Both the position numbers and the translations under genes were made by a program. From Lactifluus volemus (Eukaryota > Basidiomycota > Agaricomycetes > Russulales > Russulaceae): a stretch of DNA of 64,000 nt. Below the pieces are notes generated by a model. The model was not told the DNA's origin, searched no databases, and saw only the letters and a program-made list of their open reading frames with translations. The stretch is taken from the NCBI GenBank assembly GCA_022376515.1, contig WTXI01000009.1, positions 62,001 to 126,000 on the forward strand, written 5' to 3'. Position 1 is the first letter of the stretch; every line of letters begins with the position of its first letter. Of the stretch, positions 56,988-64,000 are shown piece by piece.

Positions 56988-57858
56988 CTATCCGTCTAAA
57001 TGGAGAGAAATATCAGAGTCACGGTGGCGTGCCAGTGTTTCATTGGCCAGATAAGGAGAAGTAATAATATTGATGCCACAATGAACATTTGTGCGTCCAG
57101 AGTGCAGCGGATATGAAGATGAGTATGTTATTCACAAAGAGCTACGCATCACTTCGCTTGCCAGTGACAAATTGCAAGATGGAACTGTAGAACTATATTC
57201 CTGAGCAACTTGAATGGCGAACATGTAGAAGTGCCAAGAGAAGTGCGGCACGCAGTGTGCCACCGGACTCGGACTGCGGCAGGAGACGAGTTTTCCACCA
57301 GCCTGGTTGAGGAACGCCAGCACAATCGCAGTGGCAGAAGGAGCTGCAATCGTCACTGTCGCCATGCGCCCGGCAGTGAGTTCGTCGATACGAGTCGAGT
57401 CGTATGGCTATGACCAGGACTCAGAGTACGGTGCATATGCGATACGATAACATGGACACTCGGACCAGGATAGCTCCGAATGCTGGTGAGAAAAAGGGAT
57501 GGGGCTGCGGCCGCTGTCGCGGTGTCGAAGTCATACAGTGCGATGCGCACCTGTCTTGGTTCGTGACGAGTTGAAGGTATGGATGAGCGTCCTCGTCCAT
57601 CATGATCTTACCTGATTACTACTAGGTGTTGACACCACGGCAGGAAGTAGCTTGCAAATCAGTGGCCAATACAACGGAACCAAAAGTCGGCGATACGAAC
57701 ATGGTCATGCAATCGCAAAAAGTAAACCTCCTGCGGCTTTCCGACCAACCAATTGTCCCTTTCTAACGAAGCAGCATAGCAAGTCTCGTGTTAAAAAAAA
57801 TGATCAGCCCTCCACCCACCCAACATCCCAGGCCCAGGCTACGCCTGAGCCAGTACTA
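56988..57858. other. spacer, nothing recognised
   Basis: 3' flank of BTB copy 6. Short open frames near 57130-57610 on both strands do not resemble known proteins. Confidence 0.4.
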
Positions 57859-59364
57859 TTACTTTTTCTTCCCCTTCATAGGTTTCATTGGTCTCGCCTG
57901 CCACGCCGATGCAATAGCCGACCCGCCCTCCTTCTCATTATCCTCCGACTTCCCTGCTGGTCCATCCTGTGCCAGTGGTGCCTCTGTCTTTCGCTCTTTG
58001 GCCCCTGCCGGTGTTTCGGCACGTGGCGTCCATATGCTTTGAGCAACACGGGGCTTCTTCGCTACCTGCACGCCAATCCCCAATACTGCGTCTTCCTCTA
58101 CCTGCAAAAGTTTCTGTCAACTCGATTCTACACCTCGTGTATAAGCAAGAACAGAGCTCACCGAGCCGTCCGTGTCGTGCTCCTTTTTCGTAGCCAGTCC
58201 CAGAGATACAGGTAGTGTTGCCACGACTTTCGTCTCGTTCACGGCCGCAGTGGCACTCGAGGCCGCTGCATCCGTCATTTGACCAGCTTCACCAACTCCA
58301 CTCTCAGTGTTGGTTGAAGTTACATTGGAGTCCTTTAATAGGAGATTTTGTGGGCAAGCTGAAGCACCGTTGTCACGGCCGAAATGGAAAGTCCCTGGCT
58401 TAGTTGAAGAGACATCAACGACCCCTGCAGAGGAAAGTTTGCCAGCTTGCGCTGCTTCTACGCGCCGCGCGATTTCAGCTGCCTCTACTCGAACCGCCTG
58501 ATCCCGGATATTCTCCCGCACCGTAGCCACAACTATCACATCCTCGATCTTCATTACCCGTGCCTCGTCCAGGCTAAGAGGCGCAACTCTTTCACACAGT
58601 GCTGATAATGCGGGAATAACCCAATGGTCGATTGAGTAAGTGCGCGCGAGTAAAAGTTGATCGTGTGAAGTTGGGGGCTTGATAGATGCGATGGCCAGCT
58701 TGCGGAGCGAACCAAAGCCCCACAGAGTGGACAGTTCAAGCACAGAGACCCACTCTTTGTATGACAGTTCATGTTTCTCAAAATTTCTGCAGGTAGATAC
58801 GCCTCCATGAGTAGACGCGTGAACGGCCGAAAGACGAACTTACTCGGGATATATGACAGAGAGGAATGCCTCAAAATCTCTTCGTTTGATGTCTCCCAGT
58901 GATATTATAGTAGAGAGCGCTTCGTGGTCCAGGATGTTGAACCGGGACAATCGGGTAGAAAAGGACTCCGAGTCACGAGAAAAAAAGTATCGGTGAATGC
59001 AATAAAGCGTGCCGCCGACCTGCAACCCTGCATGTAAATTTGGTGTGCACAGCACGATAGGTGACAGCAGACCGCGCACCAAGAATGTGATGTTTCCATC
59101 TTTGAAAAAGTATTTCTCGTGTCGTGGGAATGAATGATCAGCTCCTTGGGACACGCTGGTAGGTGTCCTGCTTTGGGCCATTTCAACCCCTACGAGATTT
59201 ATCCCAGCCTTGGCCTGAGACTCGGTAGCATTTGGACTTTCAGTTACAGTGGCACTGGAGCTCGTCTTTGTGTCTGGAAGTATGGAATCGAAAGAGACAA
59301 TGGATGGGCCACTCGGAAGAGCTGGCGAGACACCATTCTCGTTTTCACCCCAAGAGAAAGGCAT
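57859..59364 (-). CDS. BTB/POZ-domain protein, cluster copy 6
   Basis: Four exons (59364-59080, 59019-58844, 58786-58162, 58101-57859) give 442 residues. N-terminus MPFSWGENENGVSPALPS with SIVSFDSILPD; KYFFKDGNITFL; BTB exon VGGTLYCIHRYFFSRDS with DHEALSTIISLGDIK; exon 3 LSYKEWVSVLELSTLWGF, LLARTYSIDHWVIPAL and IEDVIVVATVRENIR. The tail is Ser/Ala/Thr-rich, then a short exon with KKPRVAQSIWTPRAETP and a Lys-rich end (MKPMKGKKK) that may be a nuclear signal. All intron places match the other members. Confidence 0.86.
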
Positions 59365-59945
59365 GACAGGGAAATGTTCTACGCAGCAGCAACTTCAACT
59401 TGAAGTTCTAGATGCCGCCTCACGTGATTGAGCGAGCCATGAAAGTTGGTCCCACGTGATTGCCTCCGCTGCGGCTGCGGTGGTATGCAATTTTTTCAAT
59501 GATCTCTGCATCTGGTATTATCAACCCTCTGGTGGTCCTGAAGTGTGGACATCCTCACTGATATTTGAGAAACGGAGAAAGCAGGGAAATTTAGTACAGT
59601 ACTGTTATGCGTAACACCTGGTATCACTGGCAGAAGCTGTAGTTTTAAAAAAACTGGGAGATACCTATGTCCAATTTCCCGGAGCCCACTCAAAACACTG
59701 GTAACGAGTGACAAAAACCCATGAAATCTAGGTAAACTGACTATCTTTGATACCCGGTGCTCATCTAGAAAGCGGGAGGCCTCTGCCAGTGGGTTATCGA
59801 GTTTCCAGAAATCTGAAAACCAAGCAAAAACCGGGAAATTGATTTGCATTCTCTGTGATGGATATGTAATGCCTTTGTCAAGAAAACAGTCACCAGCTCG
59901 TGGAGAGCTCATGGGTCAATTGGGGTCTTCATGCTCACGGTTCAT
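59365..59945. other. spacer, nothing recognised
   Basis: Promoter of BTB copy 6 (59365-59500) and the 3' flank of the DUF6534 gene. The minus-strand open frame at 59496-59912 does not resemble a known protein. Confidence 0.4.
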
Positions 59946-62000
59946 CTAACAGGGTGAATCAGACGACTCATCATGAGCGCCCGGCGGCCCAACAGGTGAG
60001 CACTCGACTCCCGAATCATCGCTCTCAACAGTTTCTTCTAAATCTGGCGCATGCCCCGTTGCTAAGCTCTGGTTCAGTATCGTCGTGAAAGCAACAGTGT
60101 CATCTGTCGTTTTTGGCAATGATGATGCCCGCTGTCCTTCATGTGTTTCAGATCCTGCCTGGGGCTTTTGGTCCTTTCGCTCAGACTGGTTCGAATCTAA
60201 GTGAGACAAGCACTGTACCTCTTGGCAGAACTCGATTACAATCTTGCTAGTTTGAGCTAAGCGCTTGCGCAGTCGGGGGCGTGATAGGAGTGTCGCAAAT
60301 ATTGCCTTCACGTCATTGAATACACAACAGAAGATCTCTAGGAGAAAGAACTGCTCACATGCGTATAAACTGGGCCTGCCGTCACGGTGAGAAGCATGTA
60401 AGCGGGGGTTTTTGGCGAGAAAACCCATAGCAATAATCCGGCGACAACCCAAAGTGTGGCAAAGGATCCAATTAGGATGACGCGGCGAATAAGGTACGTC
60501 ACGACACTGTCTGACTTCTGAAAGCCGCTACGGGACATTGAAAGAGCCCGGACAAGAAAGACTGCGTAGAAATTGTAATTGTTCACTCGTGATGAGTAGG
60601 TAAAACAACATAACGTACTTGTGATGAGGCACTCAGCGACAGCTTGTGACCCATAATCGAAAGCAACTTTAAGTTTTGTGGCGGTAGAAGGCGGCAACGA
60701 TATTTCAGAGGACCTTTGGCAATTGGCATAGCACATCAGTATGAACTGAGGCAATATGGCGACACAATAATCTCACGTCATCTGAGCTGCATTCCGAATC
60801 ATTGTGTTGACAATGCCTATTATGAAGGAAGCAGCAGAAAATGCCATGACCAATCCAATCTGAAGACGGCTCTTTGTCAGGCTGTGGATGCTGGAAAAGT
60901 ACAGTAAGGGCGATCAGCCAGGCCCCAGCAGAGTCACGTGTCGACTAACCGATGGGCGAGGAACACGTTAGCGGAAAGGACGAGGACGTTGAGACACACT
61001 TCTTGGGAAATGACGGTCCATGAATGCACTAAAATGGGTATGAGCACCTGCATGCATGATTTCACTGTAGGACCGACTCTGGAGATTTACTGGCAGCCCG
61101 TGATTGGCAATGCTATGGAGGGCCTCGATAAACTGCCTGAGGGCCTTTTTGAGAAGAATCGGGGACATACAAAAAATTCCAAGCCATCGTCCACAGCCTA
61201 GTGTCTATATCAGTCGGATCTAGAGACTTAAAATATGGAGAGTTAGATGGCATACGTGGCGACTTGAACAGTGAGGACAGTAAACTGGATAATAACGAAG
61301 ATCCTGAAGAAGATGAACAAATTGGACCATTGGATAGTAATTGAATGCTCACTTGATGCGTTTCGAGTCCATGAAACCTGGTGCTGTGTGAGGCACACAC
61401 GACATCCTCGACTGCTAAACGAACTCACCGCTGGTCCAATACACATAAAATTGATTGCCCACAATCCCAGAACAAAGCGCATGTACTGTGAAATGACTCA
61501 GTAAACGTATCTTTGCTGGTGGAGAGTTCTGCACAACACTTACGAAGGATTGCTAGTAATATCGGACCTATAGTGCCATCGCATAAACTACATGAAGAAA
61601 AATGCCAAGACAACTTACCTAAGTCCGAGGCATGATAGATCGAATGGCTGTCTCGTACTATTTCCATGGCTGGGAGACCTAGAGGAGAGAGGGGTTACCG
61701 TTATGAAATCGCGCTCCGTATTTTGTACTGTAACGTGAGGGTGCCGCAGCAACTTAGCATCCCCTGGCGATGTCTTCACTTGAAATTCTGAATTGCTGTG
61801 TGTAAGGGACCGTAATAAGCCTCATGAGATAGGGAAAGTTGTTCAGTCGGTTTCAGACCTGCGCTGCATAGCAGCACCAGCCATATTACGGTTTGAAACC
61901 CACTTTTGATTGACGTGCCAGTGGACTGCCACATATCCATCAGAGATATCTCTGGTCCCATCAACAAGTCTGAAGCTCCCACCACTTCAAAGTTTATCAT
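59946..62000 (-). CDS. DUF6534-type integral membrane protein
   Basis: Seven-helix-like membrane protein of unknown function, a large family in Agaricomycetes. The start is at ATG 62000 (MINFEVVGASDLLMGPEI). Middle exons are short and only partly resolved: CSGIVGNQFYVYWTSG (near 61480-61430), IFVIIQFTVLTVQVATYA (near 61303-61245), KLKVAFDYGSQAVAECLIT (near 60680-60620). The best-kept exon has SRSGFQKSDSVVTYLIRRVI, then LIGSFATLWVVAGLLLWVF and LLTVTAGPVYTH (ending near 60360); this is the DUF6534 core. The final exon 60305-59946 starts AIFATLLSRPRLRKRL and ends in an acidic Ser-rich cytoplasmic tail. Some middle exons may carry lesions that I could not judge. Confidence 0.62.
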
Positions 62001-63523
62001 GTCTGGCCCACCCGAGTCTTTCTTCACTTTGCTATGTCCGGGTCAGGCTATACTTTGTATACGGCGCCGTCGGATGGAATGAATACTAATTAAACTCCAC
62101 TAGAAGTCCGAATAGGGCGGGTCGGCCTACTTGCAAGTTGCCATGCCGCCGGAGAACAGATGGAAATTACCCCGGTGAGATGTGATGGGAACCCACAGCG
62201 ACTGCCATTCAAGCTTTGGGGGAATTTTCGGGTGGATACCGTCACGGTGACATTGTACCTGCCACGGGCCGATACTACGCTGTCCGATTTCTGGGAATCG
62301 CCGGATCACTGATCCGCAACGTGATTGCTACTACTAGTACTAGTAGTATCAGCGTTCATTGTGATGCTTTCTTGTGATATGTGGCTCCGTCTGATTGGCC
62401 TCGGGCTCGTTCGCAAACTGAACGTCACGCCGATTGACTGAGAATGCGTCCATCGACGACACTGTAGTTCGAGATCAAGTTGAAATCGCAGGCGAGCTGA
62501 ATCTTGAGAGCGAAGACGGAAATGAAGTACTGTCCAGGGAGTTCCTTGAAAAGTTTCTGCATGACACGCGTGAACATGCTTTGTCTCTCCGCGAGAGCGC
62601 TAGAGCGCTCAACTTCGATATACTCATCAAACGTGGAACATATCCTCCAGCGCAGTACGAATGGATAAAGCAGTAGAGAACGAAGTACAAAATGTTATGT
62701 ATACGTGCGGGCGGTCACTGCAGACCCGATGAAATGAGTTGCGCTAGATGCTTGTGATAAGAGTCGTTTTTTACGTCGTTACGTTCGATTGTTTTTCCAC
62801 TATGACATGATAGATAACCCACGCTGTATTATCTAGCACGATTCCTCACCCTCAGACTAGAGACCGGAGTGCGACAAGTCACAAAGATTCGATGCATCGT
62901 GCTTCCGTTGGCTAGCCCAGGAATACGGACCATACGCCGGTGACGATAGAGCTAAGAGCTTGCGCGCGCACGTATGAGTGCAGCACGGAGCGTGCCAGAA
63001 ATAGGTCTCGCTCGCTAGCGTTCGAAATTATGACATGATATGATATGACAAGACCTGGAATGGCATTTCAAGTCGAGGACGATGAGCTCAGCTCCTCCGG
63101 CTCGAAAGCAGGGAGACCACTACTAGTCTATTTCGTGGCCATGCCACTGGCACAGGACACGCACTTTCCCTGTGTTGATGATCCAGTATATATAGTTAGA
63201 GCTAGATGCGGCAATGCGGCAATGAGTCGTTTGCTTACCATGACCACTGGACCCGAAGAGCATAATTGCACATCAGATCGTTTATCAATACAAGGGACTA
63301 CGGTCGTTTAAACAAGCTCCGAAGGTAACTTCGATAGTAGTGGATCTCCTTCAGTTTTCCGACCTGCTGACCTCCGCCGGCTCTTTCGAGCCGCTAGTTC
63401 CGTTAGTTTCCTTTGTCTCCTTTTTTCTTTACTTGTCATCCGAGTCTGAGTCGCCAGAGGCCGCGGGCAATCGTCTGCTGGTTTGTTCAGCTATTGTTGT
63501 CAATGACGACCTGGTCGTCTCAC
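62001..63523. other. spacer with one coding-like frame
   Basis: Mostly without recognisable content. A coding-looking frame is at 62434-62676 (entered separately). A palindrome TACTACTAGTACTAGTAGTA lies at 62330-62349. Confidence 0.4.
62434..62676 (+). CDS. possible exon of an unknown protein
   Basis: The frame reads DDTVVRDQVEIAGELNLESE, then LSREFLEKFLHDTREHALSL, then LIKRGTYPPAQYEWIKQ and a stop. Composition (charged helices) suggests real coding sequence. No ATG opens it, so an upstream exon would be needed. No family is recognised. Confidence 0.25.
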   Translation: MTENASIDDTVVRDQVEIAGELNLESEDGNEVLSREFLEKFLHDTREHALSLRESARALNFDILIKRGTYPPAQYEWIKQ

Positions 63524-64000
63524 TCACCGCCTAACCTCTCCCGCCCGCCTGTTGCATTCTCCTCTGGCACTGCCTCAGGCTCTGATTCCTCTCCGGCTGC
63601 ACGCTCCGCTGCTGCTTCCTTATTCTCACACCCCAACCCTGCCTCCTCGACCGCTGTACACTCCACCATTGCTTCCCCGACGCTTTCACCCTGTTTGGCG
63701 AGGCAAAAGATACATTCTCCCTTGTTCCCGCAAAGAACACAGCCCTGTGACCTTCCTGCTCCGGGGCACCTTGATGCGTCCTGCGCGATACTTGGTTGCT
63801 CAAGTGTCTGTGTGTCAATCCCTTCCGGTGTATCTTCCTTTGCCTACGCAAGTTTTAATCAGCACGGCACCACACCCAGGCTCTTCTTTATATCGCGGGA
63901 ACTCACCAAGTTTTCTACGTCATCATCCGCTCTCACAGTTAGTCCTGGATCCACAGGTGGTGCTATTGTATTCGCATCCACGGCCTCAGTAACACTCGAG
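63524..64000 (-). CDS. C-terminal part of a BTB-cluster protein, copy 7 (cut by window edge)
   Basis: The last exon begins after an acceptor near 63846 and reads AKEDTPEGIDTQTLEQPS, then a Cys-rich group (CVLCGNKGECIFC), then a Glu/Ala-rich end to the TGA at 63524-63526. The preceding exon (SSVTEAVDANTIAPPVDPG) runs past 64000. Size, strand and tail style match the C-terminal exons of BTB copies 4-6. The BTB domain itself lies outside the window, so the family call rests on context. Confidence 0.45.

Noticed and set aside
1..64000. CRISPR arrays, bacterial operons, phage genes
   Set aside because: The window is spliced fungal nuclear DNA; no direct-repeat/spacer pattern was seen.

Overview
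The window is nuclear DNA of a filamentous basidiomycete, most likely an Agaricomycete. The genes are cut by many short introns of about 45-60 nt with GT..AG ends. Several families are typical of that class: a TEA/ATTS transcription factor, a CFEM surface protein, a seven-helix receptor-like protein, a DUF6534 membrane protein, an Mx-like dynamin family and a lineage-expanded BTB/POZ family. Species and order cannot be told from the sequence. Exon coordinates are my own splice-site reading, supported by family resemblance and by frames that close; there was no transcript evidence.

Left part (1-16.3 kb). TEA-domain transcription factor (+), pinin/SDK/memA-like splicing factor (-), SRP72 (+, head-to-head with pinin and only half the usual length), a membrane-anchored histidine-phosphatase-like protein without its catalytic histidines (+), and a secreted neutral ceramidase (+) that carries a stop codon, two frame breaks and a foreign stretch.

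Middle part (16.4-30.6 kb). Four dynamin-superfamily GTPase genes stand head to tail on the minus strand (called A to D). C and D look intact, A is diverged, and B is a pseudogene. B, C and D share a TATA/GGCC promoter element.

Housekeeping stretch (30.8-41.8 kb). A CFEM protein (+), a 792-residue F-box-like protein (-), an unnamed conserved protein (-), a seven-helix receptor-like protein (+) and TIM50 (-, nine exons, 497 residues).

Right part (41.9-64 kb). Six complete BTB/POZ genes and the tail of a seventh all lie on the minus strand. The first three exons are conserved and the C-terminal tails differ completely. Between them lie mitochondrial ribosomal protein uL30m (MRPL33), a duplicated fragment of it, two short retrotransposon tails at one target sequence, a pair of long hairpins, a tRNA-Tyr-like gene with anticodon AUA and a DUF6534 membrane protein. 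A segment with the end of the MRPL33 gene and one BTB gene was duplicated in tandem.

The most interesting content is the two clusters (dynamin and BTB). Both are local gene-birth zones with decaying copies, and in the BTB cluster a constant recognition domain is joined to variable tails.
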